From Flavihumibacter profundi (GTDB lineage Bacteria > Bacteroidota > Bacteroidia > Chitinophagales > Chitinophagaceae): 64,000 nucleotides of DNA. Every line of letters starts with the position of its first letter. Within the stretch, counting starts at the first letter, position 1. A model generated the notes under the pieces. The model did not search any database. It had not been told where the DNA came from and was given only the letters and a program-made list of their open reading frames with translations. The stretch covers positions 496,001 to 560,000 of the forward strand of contig NZ_JAIQXE010000002.1 in assembly GCF_020076305.1 (NCBI RefSeq), in the 5' to 3' direction. Shown here in pieces: positions 8,860 to 19,212 of the stretch. The position numbers were made by a program, and so were the translations under genes.

Positions 8860-11800
8860 ATGGCAGAAACAACAACACCCAGATTGATGGCAGCCGCCAA
8901 AGAGTTTAACATCGGTAAAGACACACTGGTGGACTTTCTGGCGAGCAAAGGTTTTCATCGCGATGATCTGAAACCCACGTCCAAACTCACTGAAGATATG
9001 TACCATGCTCTTCAGCGTGAGTTCCAGGGCGACAAAGTGGCTAAGATCAAAAGCGACCAGATTGACCTGCCGAAAGGCAGCGTCCAGGAGAAAAAGAAAA
9101 AAGAAGAGGAAGAAATACTGTTCCGCAAGGATGTGAAAAAAGCGGCTGAACCTTTTAAAGAGGAAAAGCCTGTAGTAGCAGAAGTTCCCCACGTCGAACC
9201 TCCCCAGCCAGCCCCTGAACCTGTGGTGGCTAAAGTAGAACCGCCGAAACCTGAACCAATAGAGCTTGCGCCTGTTAAGCCCGAGCCTGAATCTAAAGCT
9301 CCGGAACCAGTCGCCGCAGCCCCTGAAATTGTGAAAGTGGAAGCGCCCGGTATAGAAGGCCCGAAAATCATTGACAAAATTGATCTTTCGGCTATTGACT
9401 CTTCTACCCGCCCGAAAAAAACCGTTAAAAAACCAATCGAAGAACCTGCCCCTAAACCGGTGCAGGCAAAAAAATCTCCCGAGCCTGCGAAAGAAGCGCC
9501 CGTTGCCCCAATTGCTGAGACCAGGGAGGAAGTCCCCGTTCCGGCAATGAAAGATTTGGCTACACCTGCCCCAGCAGAAACAGAGGAACCAGAAGGTCCT
9601 CCTGTTATTGAGAATATCCAGGCCCAGCGCCTTACAGGTCCTAAAATAATGGGTAAGATCCAATTACCCGTAGATAGCGATACCAGGCCAAAACCTGCCG
9701 CTTCCCATGATGAGAAACGCAAAAGAAAGCGTATCCCTATCGATAAAAAAGGGGAAAATATTACCCGGCAGCAGGCAAGCGGCCATGCACCAGGACAAGG
9801 CATCAGCCGTGGCCCTGGACAAGGTCAGCAGGGTGGCGGATTTAACCGTCCTGCCCAGGGTGGCCAGCAAGGTGGCAATCGGTTTAACCGTCCGGCCGGT
9901 GGTGGACAAGGTGCTCCGGGCCGTGGCCCGGCCCGTGGCCCGCACGCAGCTGGCGGCGCTCGTCCCGGACCTCGCGAAGTAAAAGAGATTGACCAAAAGG
10001 AAATACAGGAGAAAATACGCCAGACCCAGGCTAAAATGGCTGGTGGTAGCAGCAAAGGCAGAAGCGTGAAATCACGCCGCCTTCGCGAAAAACGCCAGGG
10101 AATTGCCGAACAGGAAGGCAACGAAATACAGGATACAACATTACAGGTAACCGAATTCATCAGCGTAAGCGAACTCGCCAGCCTGATGGATGTAGGATAT
10201 GCTGAGGTTATCGGTAAATGTATGGGACTGGGAATGATGGTTTCCATCAACCAGCGCCTCGATGCTGAAGTGATTGAACTGGTTGCAGGTGAATTTGGAT
10301 ATAATGTTGAATTTATCGGCGTGGATGATGTGGATACTTTGGATGAGGAAGAATTGGAAGATGCTCCGGAAGACCTGAAGCCCCGCTCACCCATCGTTAC
10401 CATTATGGGTCACGTTGACCATGGTAAAACTTCCCTGCTGGATTATATCCGCTCAGCCAACGTGGTAGGCGGGGAAGCAGGTGGTATCACCCAGCACATC
10501 GGTGCTTATACCGTTGATTTACCAAATGAAAAGAAAATTACCTTCCTCGATACACCAGGTCACGAAGCCTTTACGGCAATGCGTGCCCGCGGTGCCAAGG
10601 TAACCGATATCGCAGTTATTGTGATCGCCGCTGACGACGCGGTGATGCCACAAACCAAGGAAGCAATTAGCCACGCCCAGGCTGCACAGGTACCGATGAT
10701 TTTTGCCATCAACAAAATCGATAAAGACGGCGCCAACCCGCAGAAAATCTATGAGCAACTGGCCGGTATGAATATCCTCGTTGAAGAATGGGGCGGTAAA
10801 TTCCAGAGCCAGGAACTTAGTGCTAAAAAAGGCCTTAATGTTGACCGCCTCCTGGAAAAAATATTGCTCGAAGCCGAAATGCTCGACCTCAAAGCAAATC
10901 CCGACCGCGAAGCTAATGGTAGCATGATTGAAGCCACCCTCGACAAGGGTCGTGGTTATGTTGCTACCGTGCTCGTTCAAAACGGTACTTTGCACCAGGG
11001 GGATATTGTGGTATCCGGACAATATTTTGGCCGCGTGAAGGCAATGTTCAATGAAAGGAATAAAAAGCTCGATATAGCACCGCCTTCTACCCCTGTATTG
11101 ATCCTTGGATTGAATGGCGCGCCCCAGGCCGGTGAAACATTCAGGGTATATGATGACGAAAGTGAAGCAAAAGAAGTAGCTACCCGTCGCGCCCAGATCC
11201 TCAGGGAACAGGGTATCCGTACCAAGAAACACATCACCCTTGATGAAATCGGTCGCCGCCTTGCACTGGGTAACTTCAAACAACTGAACCTGATCATTAA
11301 AGGTGACGTGGATGGTTCCGTGGAAGCTTTAAGTGACTCCCTGATCAAACAAAGCACAGAAGAAATCGCCGTAAGCGTTGTACATAAGGCCGTAGGTGCC
11401 ATCACCGAAAGTGATGTATTGCTGGCCACCGCTTCTGATGCCATCATCATCGGATTTAACGTAAGGGCCTCTAATCAGGCAGCCCGGCTCGCAGAAAATG
11501 AAGGCGTGGAAATCAAGACATATTCCATTATCTATAACGCTATCGAAGAAATTCGCAGCGCTATGGAAGGGATGCTGGAACCAAAAGTGCAGGAAAAAGA
11601 AGTGGCTACCGTGGAAATCCGCGAAGTTTACAAATTCGACAAGGCCACAATCGCCGGTTGTTTTGTTACTGAAGGCAAGATCAAACGCGATAGCAAGGTC
11701 CGCCTCTTCCGTGATGGCGTACTCATCTATCCCCGCACAGAAGGCGCATTTGCTGAATTGGGCAGCCTGAAACGTTTCAGGGACGATGTGAAGGAAGTCA

Positions 11801-11904
11801 ATAACAATTACGAATGCGGACTTACTCTGAAAAACTTTGCCGATATCCAGGTGGGTGACACCATTGTGGCCATCGAAGAGGAAGAAGTGAAGCGTACCCT
11901 TTAA
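8860..11904 (+). CDS. infB: Translation initiation factor IF-2
   Basis: A 1014-residue GTPase that brings initiator tRNA to the 30S subunit. Residues 1-60 form the IF2_N domain, about 60-300 a Pro/Glu/Lys-rich linker, about 308-375 a Gly/Arg/Gln-rich segment with repeated GGQ, FNRP and GRGP units, and about 505-1014 the G domain and domains II-IV. The P-loop GHVDHGKT is at 517-524, with DTPGHEAF and NKID also present. The catalytic half is normal; the low-complexity N-terminal half is long even for Bacteroidota. Third gene of the rimP operon, followed by a hairpin terminator at 11942-11964. Confidence 0.97.
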   Translation: MAETTTPRLMAAAKEFNIGKDTLVDFLASKGFHRDDLKPTSKLTEDMYHALQREFQGDKVAKIKSDQIDLPKGSVQEKKKKEEEEILFRKDVKKAAEPFKEEKPVVAEVPHVEPPQPAPEPVVAKVEPPKPEPIELAPVKPEPESKAPEPVAAAPEIVKVEAPGIEGPKIIDKIDLSAIDSSTRPKKTVKKPIEEPAPKPVQAKKSPEPAKEAPVAPIAETREEVPVPAMKDLATPAPAETEEPEGPPVIENIQAQRLTGPKIMGKIQLPVDSDTRPKPAASHDEKRKRKRIPIDKKGENITRQQASGHAPGQGISRGPGQGQQGGGFNRPAQGGQQGGNRFNRPAGGGQGAPGRGPARGPHAAGGARPGPREVKEIDQKEIQEKIRQTQAKMAGGSSKGRSVKSRRLREKRQGIAEQEGNEIQDTTLQVTEFISVSELASLMDVGYAEVIGKCMGLGMMVSINQRLDAEVIELVAGEFGYNVEFIGVDDVDTLDEEELEDAPEDLKPRSPIVTIMGHVDHGKTSLLDYIRSANVVGGEAGGITQHIGAYTVDLPNEKKITFLDTPGHEAFTAMRARGAKVTDIAVIVIAADDAVMPQTKEAISHAQAAQVPMIFAINKIDKDGANPQKIYEQLAGMNILVEEWGGKFQSQELSAKKGLNVDRLLEKILLEAEMLDLKANPDREANGSMIEATLDKGRGYVATVLVQNGTLHQGDIVVSGQYFGRVKAMFNERNKKLDIAPPSTPVLILGLNGAPQAGETFRVYDDESEAKEVATRRAQILREQGIRTKKHITLDEIGRRLALGNFKQLNLIIKGDVDGSVEALSDSLIKQSTEEIAVSVVHKAVGAITESDVLLATASDAIIIGFNVRASNQAARLAENEGVEIKTYSIIYNAIEEIRSAMEGMLEPKVQEKEVATVEIREVYKFDKATIAGCFVTEGKIKRDSKVRLFRDGVLIYPRTEGAFAELGSLKRFRDDVKEVNNNYECGLTLKNFADIQVGDTIVAIEEEEVKRTL

Positions 11905-11941
11905 ATTAGGCCTATCTTTTTGTTAAAACATACTTTAAAAT

Positions 11942-11967
11942 AAACAGGAGCCAGTCTCCTGTTTTAA
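11942..11967 (+). terminator. Intrinsic terminator after infB
   Basis: A 9-bp stem AAACAGGAG/CTCCTGTTT with loop CCAGT is followed by TAATTT. It lies between infB and the SurA-like gene and would end the rimP-nusA-infB transcript. Confidence 0.6.
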
Positions 11968-11990
11968 TTTGGTAGCTGTTAGTAAAGACC

Positions 11991-13349
11991 ATGAAGAAAT
12001 TATTGTTCATTTTTACCGCGCTCATAGCCGGTTTTCTTTCCCAGGGCCAAACACGTAAAGTGGTGGCAGACAAGATAATAGGTGTGGTTGGTGACAAAAT
12101 TATCCTGCAATCTGATATCCGTAACGCTATCCTGGATGCACAACGCCAGAACCAGCCTGTTCCTGAAAATGCGGATTGCTTTATCATGGCACAGGCCCTG
12201 GCCCAGAAAGCCCTGGTTTTGTACGCCGAAATAGATTCCCTGCCGGTTAGCGAAGAGGAAATTGAATCGCAGCTCGACAACCAGGTCCGGGGATTCGTGA
12301 ATATGTACGGTTCGAAGGATGCCCTTGAGCAAATCGCCGGCCGCACCGTTTACCAGATCAAGGAAGATTTCAGGGTGTCTTTCAGGGAACGCAAACAGGC
12401 CGAACTGATGCGGAATAAAATCGTTGCTAATATAAAAATCACCCCTACCGAAGTAAAAGCTTTTTACGAACAGATCCCTGTTGATAAGCTGCAGTATTAT
12501 GAGAGCGAGGTTGAGGTTGGCGAAGTAATTGTTTATCCTAAGGCAAGCCGCGACCTTGAATTGTACGCTATCGAAGAGTTGAATGACATGAAGAAACAGG
12601 TGGAAAGCGGCAACAAAAAATTTGAAACACTGGCCAGCCTCTATACCGATGATCCGGGTAGCAAGCAAACCGGGGGCATGTATAATATTAACCGTACTGA
12701 AAAAACCTGGGACCCGGCTTTCCTTTCCAACGCTTTCCGCTTAAAAGAAGGCCAGGTTTCTCCCGTGTTTAAATCAAAATTCGGGTACCATATTATTCAA
12801 ATGGTAAGCAGGGCAGGCGATGACGCTACCGTAAGGCATATCCTGAAAATTCCAACGATTACAGATACCGAAGTGAACCTGATGGTTAATAAACTTGACT
12901 CCATTCGCAGCAGGATAAATTCTGGTGAGCTTAGCTTTGGGGAAGCCGTATCAAAATACAGTGACGCCGATGAGGCAAGGTTTACAGGCGGAATGAGGCA
13001 GTGCGGAAATGGCACCTACTGTACCTTCGACCAGCTCGATAAAGACCTCGTACTGTCCCTCAAAGATCTCAAGCCCGGCGAATTGTCAAAGCCTATTCCT
13101 TATACCGATGAACGCGGTAAAAAAGCAGTGCGGATCATCTACCTTAAATCGAGGTCAGAACCTCACCGCGAAAACCTTAAGGACGACTATAACAGGATCG
13201 CTGACAGGGCTATTGAAGAGAAAAAAACCGAAGCCGTTGAAAAATGGTTTAAAAGTAAAATCCCAACATTTTACCTTGTCATAGATCCCAAGTATGCCAG
13301 CTGTGAACAACTGGCACCCTGGGTTAAAAATATTTCGAAGAACCAGTGA
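11991..13349 (+). CDS. SurA-like periplasmic peptidyl-prolyl isomerase/chaperone
   Basis: A 452-residue exported protein (signal peptide ending near GFLSQGQ). A SurA N-terminal domain (VVADKIIGVVGDKIILQSDI) is followed by two parvulin-type rotamase domains; the first shows FETLASLYTDDPGSKQTGG and FGYHIIQMVSR, the second FGEAVSKYSDADEARFTGG. SurA proteins escort outer-membrane proteins to the BAM complex. The order SurA_N-PPIC-PPIC and the length match the family. It is transcribed alone, between terminators at 11942 and 13377. Confidence 0.9.
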   Translation: MKKLLFIFTALIAGFLSQGQTRKVVADKIIGVVGDKIILQSDIRNAILDAQRQNQPVPENADCFIMAQALAQKALVLYAEIDSLPVSEEEIESQLDNQVRGFVNMYGSKDALEQIAGRTVYQIKEDFRVSFRERKQAELMRNKIVANIKITPTEVKAFYEQIPVDKLQYYESEVEVGEVIVYPKASRDLELYAIEELNDMKKQVESGNKKFETLASLYTDDPGSKQTGGMYNINRTEKTWDPAFLSNAFRLKEGQVSPVFKSKFGYHIIQMVSRAGDDATVRHILKIPTITDTEVNLMVNKLDSIRSRINSGELSFGEAVSKYSDADEARFTGGMRQCGNGTYCTFDQLDKDLVLSLKDLKPGELSKPIPYTDERGKKAVRIIYLKSRSEPHRENLKDDYNRIADRAIEEKKTEAVEKWFKSKIPTFYLVIDPKYASCEQLAPWVKNISKNQ

Positions 13350-13376
13350 TGCAATTTCCTGTGAAATCAGCAGTAG

Positions 13377-13400
13377 GCCTGCCTTCGGGCAGGCTTTTTT
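13377..13400 (+). terminator. Intrinsic terminator after the SurA-like gene
   Basis: A 7-bp stem GCCTGCC/GGCAGGC closed by a stable TTCG tetraloop is followed by six T residues. It is the clearest rho-independent terminator of the first third of the window. Confidence 0.85.
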
Positions 13401-13447
13401 AATGCAGGGACAACGCAGGCTGGTCTGAATTATTTGTACATTTAGAT

Positions 13448-16400
13448 ATGAACTCCAATTTCCTGCCTGATATTGAATTAGGGGTGAAGATCCCTTTCAG
13501 GTTTTATTGTGACAACGATAGCCTGGTGCAGTATTGTTGCGATAACCTGAAGCAACAATCAGGCATCTTCAACGACCGGAGTAAGACCTGCACCCTGGAT
13601 GAACTCTTACACCTCGATAACAACGCCGGTAATGCACTTAAGCATGTAATAAAATACCAGGAACCTGTCTGCTTCAGGGCATCTGTCAGGATAAAGAAAG
13701 AAAGCCTTTTGCCTGTTTACTGGACTGTCGTTCCTGGTGAAACCGGCTACAACTGGTATGGGTTCCCGGCCAATGAAAAAGACAGGATTGAAGGAAGGTT
13801 GAGGGAACTGGAACTTATTGTCTCTTCCTTCCATGACGTTGTTTTTGAATTGGGCGCTACAGGCGAATTCCTGAATTTCTGGGTCAGGGACCCGGATAAA
13901 TTATTTATCCCGCCTGCTGCCTTCCTCGGGAAAAATATTTTTGAAATTATACAGGAATATTTCACCCCATTGGCAGGGTTATTTACAGGGGCCCTTAAGG
14001 AATCAATCGCAACCGGCACCAATAATATCGTCGAATACCAACTGCCTGGCCTGCCTGAATGGTTCAATTGCAGGTTTACAATGGTTAAGAATCCCGAATC
14101 GCAAATTGTAGGCATGCTCGTGATCATCACTGATATCACCGCGCAGAAAAAGCTGGAGATCAATTTGCGCCAGAGTGAAGAACGGCACCGCGATTTATTT
14201 GAAAACGCGAATGATATCATTTATATCATTGATACCGCTAGCAGGATCACATCAATGAATAAAATGGCGGAAGAGTTGCTTGGGTTTACCGAATCAGAAA
14301 TGATTGGAAAATCATCCCACCTCTTTTTTGCCCCTGAAAAGTTGGCCGCGGCCCAGTTGCAAGGTGACCTTAAGAGGAATGGAAAGGTTAAAACAACGTT
14401 GTATGAATCTGAATTTATATCCCGGTCGGGCACCAGGATCCCCGTAGAAATCAGTTCAAGGATAATTTATAAGGATAATCTGCCCATCGGCATCCACGTT
14501 ACTGCCAGGGATATCAGCCTCCAGAAAAAATCACAGCAGGAGTTGGCAAAAAGTGAGGCCAGGTTCAGGTTCTTATCCGAATACTCGCGCGATATGGTAT
14601 GCCTTCACCGGCCCAATGGGGACTATGTTTATGTTTCAGCTGCTTCGAAATATATGCTTGGTTATGATCCGGAAGAGCTGATCGATAAATCACCCTATGA
14701 TTTTTTCCATCCCGATGATGCGGAAACAGCGGTCAGGGATGCACATAATAAAAACTCAGAGGGTTTGAAAACCCCTTCCGTACAATACCGGTACCTTAAG
14801 AAAGACGGGGAGTATGTATGGCTGGAGTCAATGTCGCAACCCATCCTGGAGGAAGGCGAAATCATATATATCCAAACCAATACCCGCGATATTTCCGATC
14901 GCAAATCAGCTGAACAGCAACTGGTTGAAAAAGACCGACTGTCTTCTGCCCTGGCACAGGCTTCCCGGATTTTGCTGGAACGAAACAACTTGCTGGAAGG
15001 CCTTGAAGATTGCTTCCCCGTTTTGGGTAATGCCGTCCGGTCAGAATGCCTGTTCGTTTTGAAATACAATGTTGAAGAACCTGAATTATACCATATCTGG
15101 TGTGAAAACACCCCATGCTCAGTTATAGACAGGCGCCATCAATTCCTAAGGTCATCTGTACTCATCGGTGATGCGGATTCCTATAAGCCGGGACAGTTTT
15201 TTGAATTCCAGAAAGCTACTGTAGTAGATCCTGAAATCCGGCAATGGATGGTTGACCTCGATTACCAGTCTCTTTTACTGATTCCTGTTGTTACGTCTGA
15301 TGGATTTTGGGGCTTATTGGGATGCGGGCAAAAAAAACAGGCCCGGACCTGGAGTAAAACGATTACTGACTCATTAACCACTTTTGCTTCCTCAATGAGT
15401 AGTGTCCTGGACAAAAACCTCAGGGATAAACAACTTAAAGACAGCGAAGAAAGGTTTAAAGCGCTTTTCCAGAATTCATTGGATATAGTTTTCGTAGTAG
15501 ATGAATTGGCACGCATCACTTTTGCTACCCCAAGTTTGCAAAAAATCCTGGGTTACGATGAAACAGAACTTATGCAGGAATTCTGCCGTTCTATCGTTCA
15601 CCCCGAAGAAAGGGATTTATTCAATGAAGCGCTTAATAAAATGGCCACAGGCCAGCAGGAAGACCTGGTACTCCCTTTGCGTGTAATGCACCGCAATGGC
15701 AATTGGGTCTGGATGGAACTGAAAGGCCAAAGCAAACTCGGCAACCCAAATATCAATGGCATCATACTTAGTTTGCGGGATATCACGGAATACATTGAAA
15801 TCGAAAAGACATTAAAGCAATACTCCCGGAAAATAACCGGGATGCTGAACAGCATTACTGACGGATTTATTGCACTGGACATGGATTTCAATATTTCCAT
15901 GTTCAATACGGTCGCGGAAGAGCTGCTTAACTATAACCTTAAATTAATAGTTGGTGGAAATGCGCTGGAACTGTTACCCGATGCCGGAGATGCTATTGAT
16001 TACACACCCTTAATCAAGGCAGTGACCGAAAAAAAGACCATCCGTTTTGAGCGGTTTGTCCCATCACTCAACCGCTGGTTTGATGTTAGCGCATTCCCCT
16101 ACGACGAAGGCATTTTTGTATATTTCAAGGATGCCACCGAAAGGAAACACCGCGAAAATTTATTGCAACTGGAAAAAGAAGTACTGGAAATGCATACAGG
16201 CTCTTCAGCTACTTTACCTGCTATCGCAGACCATTTATTATCCGGACTGGAATTGCTCAGCGAGAATATGCGCTGTGCAATTTGCCTGGTAAAAAACAAT
16301 CTGCGGGAAGCAATTTGTATATCAGCGCCCGGCCTTCCGCCAGTATTCCGGGAATTGGTTGAATCGACACCGTTGGTCCCAAAATTTACCATCTGCGGCA

Positions 16401-17734
16401 GGGCTATTTTGTCCCGCAGCCTGGTAATGATTCCTGATATTGAAAAAAGTGACCTGGCTGAAGTAACCCGGAATGCCGCCAGGTCATTGGGCATTAAGGC
16501 TGCCTGGTCAATACCGATTATCAGTTCAACCAATGAAATCCTGGGCACTTTTGCAGTGTATTTCATGGAAGCCAGGAAACCGCACCCGGAAGAAATCGCC
16601 ATGATCAGCAGGGCTGCACATATCCTTACGATGATCGTTGAAAACAAGCAAAGTGCCGAGAAACTCCGGATTAGTAATGAACGTTACCTGCTTGCCACAA
16701 GGGCAGCAAATGAGGCAATCTGGGACTGGGACGCGGAAGAAAAAGTGTCATTCTGGGGTGAAGGTTTCAATACCCTGTTTGGTTATCCTTCCAGGCATTA
16801 CAGCAGTGAATCCCAGAATTGGGAGAATAAAGTACATCCCGAAGACAGGGAAAGGGTTATCAGTAATATCGCAAAATTTGTTTCCGGGGAAAAGAGGGGA
16901 CAGTTCACTGAAGAGTACCGTTTACTGAAAGCAGATGGTACTTATGCAATGGTAATTGATAAAGGATATTGTCTTTATGACAACCAGGGAAAAGTTATCC
17001 GGATGGTCGGCTCAGTGGAGGATATAACCGAAAGGAAGAAAATGGAAGAACAATTGCTCCAGCAGGAAATACACAAACACCAGCAGATTGCCCAGGCCGT
17101 GGTTGATGTCCAGGAAAATGAAAGGGCTGAGATTGGTAAGGAATTGCATGATAATATTAACCAGTTGCTTACCACCGCAAAACTGTTCCTGGAAGTAGCT
17201 GAAAATAACCAGGATATGAGGGCCCAGATGATCCGCAGGAGTTCTGATACAATCATGGGGGCAATCAATGAGATAAGGAAAATCAGCCGTTCGCTCATGC
17301 CGGCAAGCATTAGTGACCTCGGACTTATTTCTTCTGTCAATGACCTTGTCCAAAACATTGCCATTGCCCGTCAGCTGGTGGTTGATTTCCGCTATGATGC
17401 CAACCTCGATAAGCTGCTGCACCCCAAGCAGAAACTGATGTTATTCAGGATCATCCAGGAACAGGTTAATAATGTTTTAAAGCATGCACAAGCCAGCAGC
17501 CTTGTCATAGCCATCTCTTATATGCCTAAGAAAACCAGGCTGGAAATAGCTGATAACGGCATTGGCTTTGACCTGGGCATCGCAAAAATGAAAGATGGTG
17601 TCGGATTGTCAAATATTATGAGCCGTGCGGCAATATTCAATGCCGATGTACAGGTAATTACTTCTCCCGGGAAAGGTTGCCAATTAATAATAGATTTGCC
17701 TAATACCCCAAAAAATACAGTGCCTCATGAATAA
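13448..17734 (+). CDS. Very large multi-PAS/GAF sensor histidine kinase (NarL-system type)
   Basis: A 1428-residue predicted soluble kinase without a membrane helix. In order I see PAS-like units near 115-235, 240-360 and 365-485, a GAF-like block near 490-650, PAS units near 665-790 and 795-905, a second GAF near 915-1070, and a PAS/PAC near 1075-1195. The HisKA_3 dimerisation helix carries the phospho-acceptor His1234 in GKELHDNINQLL, and a HATPase domain (EQVNNVLKHAQ, IADNGIGFD, GVGLSNI) ends the protein. It should sense an intracellular or diffusible cue and phosphorylate the response regulator whose ATG overlaps its 3' end by 8 bases. The ligand is unknown. Confidence 0.93.
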   Translation: MNSNFLPDIELGVKIPFRFYCDNDSLVQYCCDNLKQQSGIFNDRSKTCTLDELLHLDNNAGNALKHVIKYQEPVCFRASVRIKKESLLPVYWTVVPGETGYNWYGFPANEKDRIEGRLRELELIVSSFHDVVFELGATGEFLNFWVRDPDKLFIPPAAFLGKNIFEIIQEYFTPLAGLFTGALKESIATGTNNIVEYQLPGLPEWFNCRFTMVKNPESQIVGMLVIITDITAQKKLEINLRQSEERHRDLFENANDIIYIIDTASRITSMNKMAEELLGFTESEMIGKSSHLFFAPEKLAAAQLQGDLKRNGKVKTTLYESEFISRSGTRIPVEISSRIIYKDNLPIGIHVTARDISLQKKSQQELAKSEARFRFLSEYSRDMVCLHRPNGDYVYVSAASKYMLGYDPEELIDKSPYDFFHPDDAETAVRDAHNKNSEGLKTPSVQYRYLKKDGEYVWLESMSQPILEEGEIIYIQTNTRDISDRKSAEQQLVEKDRLSSALAQASRILLERNNLLEGLEDCFPVLGNAVRSECLFVLKYNVEEPELYHIWCENTPCSVIDRRHQFLRSSVLIGDADSYKPGQFFEFQKATVVDPEIRQWMVDLDYQSLLLIPVVTSDGFWGLLGCGQKKQARTWSKTITDSLTTFASSMSSVLDKNLRDKQLKDSEERFKALFQNSLDIVFVVDELARITFATPSLQKILGYDETELMQEFCRSIVHPEERDLFNEALNKMATGQQEDLVLPLRVMHRNGNWVWMELKGQSKLGNPNINGIILSLRDITEYIEIEKTLKQYSRKITGMLNSITDGFIALDMDFNISMFNTVAEELLNYNLKLIVGGNALELLPDAGDAIDYTPLIKAVTEKKTIRFERFVPSLNRWFDVSAFPYDEGIFVYFKDATERKHRENLLQLEKEVLEMHTGSSATLPAIADHLLSGLELLSENMRCAICLVKNNLREAICISAPGLPPVFRELVESTPLVPKFTICGRAILSRSLVMIPDIEKSDLAEVTRNAARSLGIKAAWSIPIISSTNEILGTFAVYFMEARKPHPEEIAMISRAAHILTMIVENKQSAEKLRISNERYLLATRAANEAIWDWDAEEKVSFWGEGFNTLFGYPSRHYSSESQNWENKVHPEDRERVISNIAKFVSGEKRGQFTEEYRLLKADGTYAMVIDKGYCLYDNQGKVIRMVGSVEDITERKKMEEQLLQQEIHKHQQIAQAVVDVQENERAEIGKELHDNINQLLTTAKLFLEVAENNQDMRAQMIRRSSDTIMGAINEIRKISRSLMPASISDLGLISSVNDLVQNIAIARQLVVDFRYDANLDKLLHPKQKLMLFRIIQEQVNNVLKHAQASSLVIAISYMPKKTRLEIADNGIGFDLGIAKMKDGVGLSNIMSRAAIFNADVQVITSPGKGCQLIIDLPNTPKNTVPHE

Positions 17735-18368
17735 GGTTTCCATCCTGATAGTAGATGACCATAAACTGATTCGCGAAACCTGGAGTTTTATCCTTGGCAG
17801 CGATCCGCGTTTCCAGGTGATTGCTGATTGTGGTGACCCTGAACAAGCTATTGAACTGGCCAGGGAATTCACCCCCAATATTGTGCTAATGGATATCAAC
17901 ATGAGCCCCATTAGTGGTTTTGATGCTACGGAACAGATTCGCCGCGTATCACCCCAAACAAAGGTCATTGGCGTTTCCATGCATTCGCAGCCTGCTTATG
18001 CGCGCAAAATGTTGCAGGTTGGCGCACAGGGTTATGTTACTAAAAACAGTAGTCGCGATGAAATGGTGAAAGCGATATTGGAAGTGGATAAAGGCAATAA
18101 ATATATCTGTGACGAAATCCGGAGTATTATCTCGGAGCAACTGACCGGCAACGAATCAGATAGTCCCGATATCCATAGCCTTACAGAACGGGAAATACAA
18201 ATCATACAATTTATTAAAACGGGCAATTCATCCAAGGAAATTGCCATGGAACTGGATATTTCCCTCAAAACGGTTGAAGTACACCGGCATAATATCCTGA
18301 AGAAGCTGAAACTGAAAAATTCTGCATCACTGGTCAATTTTGTTAATAGCAATCCAAGTTTGTATTAG
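17727..18368 (+). CDS. NarL/FixJ-family response regulator
   Basis: A 213-residue DNA-binding regulator. The receiver domain has the acidic pair in ILIVDDHKLI, the phosphorylatable Asp56 in VLMDINMS, and the Lys of YVTKNSS. The C-terminal LuxR-type helix-turn-helix is LTEREIQIIQFIKTGNSSKE followed by ISLKTVEVHRHNILKKL. The start overlaps the kinase gene by 8 bases, so the pair is almost certainly a cognate two-component system. Its targets cannot be read from the window. Confidence 0.95.
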   Translation: MNKVSILIVDDHKLIRETWSFILGSDPRFQVIADCGDPEQAIELAREFTPNIVLMDINMSPISGFDATEQIRRVSPQTKVIGVSMHSQPAYARKMLQVGAQGYVTKNSSRDEMVKAILEVDKGNKYICDEIRSIISEQLTGNESDSPDIHSLTEREIQIIQFIKTGNSSKEIAMELDISLKTVEVHRHNILKKLKLKNSASLVNFVNSNPSLY

Positions 18369-18383
18369 ATAATAAGTATTACA

Positions 18384-19067
18384 GTGGCCAGCTTTGCCCA
18401 GGCAGCAATTGCATTTTTTGCAGCGGTACAACCCCCGCCGCGACTTCCAAAAGGGATCAAAGCGCTTTACCCTCATAAGGACCCTGCAGTACAGCAGGTG
18501 ATCCGCGAGTTTTTCAATAAGTATTATTCGGATAAGGGTAGGCGATATATGCTGATAGGTATCAACCCGGGCCGTTTTGGTGCAGGTATAACCGGTATTA
18601 ATTTTACCGCCCCCAGGCAATTGCGTGAGGAATGTGGCATTGAACATTCGTTTGGGAATTCCTCAGAATTATCAGCCGAATTTATTTACACTATGGTGAA
18701 TGAGTATGGCGGACCGGAAAAATTTTTCAGGCATTTTTATATTGGCTCGGTAAGCCCGATTGGTTTTCTAAAAGAGGGTAAAAACCTGAATTATTATGAT
18801 GACCCTAAGCTGGCTGAAATGATAAGGCCATTTGCAACCCGATGCCTGCAGCAACAACTTGACTTTGGTATTTACCGGAAGGTGGCCATCTGTATCGGAG
18901 GCGATAAAAACTACCGCTACCTGAAATCCCTGAACGACGAATTCGGATTCTTTAAAGAACTGCTTTCCGTACCCCATCCAAGGTTTATCATGCAATACCG
19001 GCGATCCTCAGTAGCCCGGTATTACCAGGAATATTTGGCTGCCTTAAGCCATTGTTTAGAAAAATAA
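18384..19067 (+). CDS. SMUG2-like uracil-DNA glycosylase superfamily protein (DUF4918)
   Basis: A 227-residue cytoplasmic protein beginning with GTG at 18384. The segment MLIGINPGRFGAGITGINF resembles the SMUG-type motif I (G-x-NPGPFG-x-x-x-TG), and VPHPRFIMQYRR near the C-terminus stands where UDG motif II (HPSP) is expected. It is therefore probably a base-excision repair glycosylase of the DUF4918/SMUG2 group, which would remove uracil or oxidised pyrimidines. Activity of this divergent branch is less certain than the fold. It sits 15 bases after the response regulator but need not be functionally linked. Confidence 0.8.
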   Translation: MASFAQAAIAFFAAVQPPPRLPKGIKALYPHKDPAVQQVIREFFNKYYSDKGRRYMLIGINPGRFGAGITGINFTAPRQLREECGIEHSFGNSSELSAEFIYTMVNEYGGPEKFFRHFYIGSVSPIGFLKEGKNLNYYDDPKLAEMIRPFATRCLQQQLDFGIYRKVAICIGGDKNYRYLKSLNDEFGFFKELLSVPHPRFIMQYRRSSVARYYQEYLAALSHCLEK

Positions 19068-19164
19068 TAGCTATTTTTAGGACTGATAATGCACTTTTTA
19101 TGATTTTCTAATTACCCTGGTACCCCTCCAGGCCAGGTTCTGACAAGAACATTTTATTGAAAAA

Positions 19165-19192
19165 AAGCAGCCACTCAGGCGGCTTATTATTT
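19165..19192 (+). terminator. Possible terminator after the glycosylase gene
   Basis: AAGCAGCC and GGCGGCTT pair with one mismatch across an ACTCA loop and run into a T-rich tail (ATTATTTTATTT). It lies between the glycosylase and MATE genes. Confidence 0.45.
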
Positions 19193-19212
19193 TATTTCAT
19201 TCGTTTATTACA

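Noticed and set aside
8785-9803. Two long minus-strand frames (292 and 263 codons) opposite infB
   Set aside because: They mirror the low-complexity Pro/Glu/Lys-rich coding sequence of IF-2 and show Ser/Gly or Phe/Arg runs typical of shadows.
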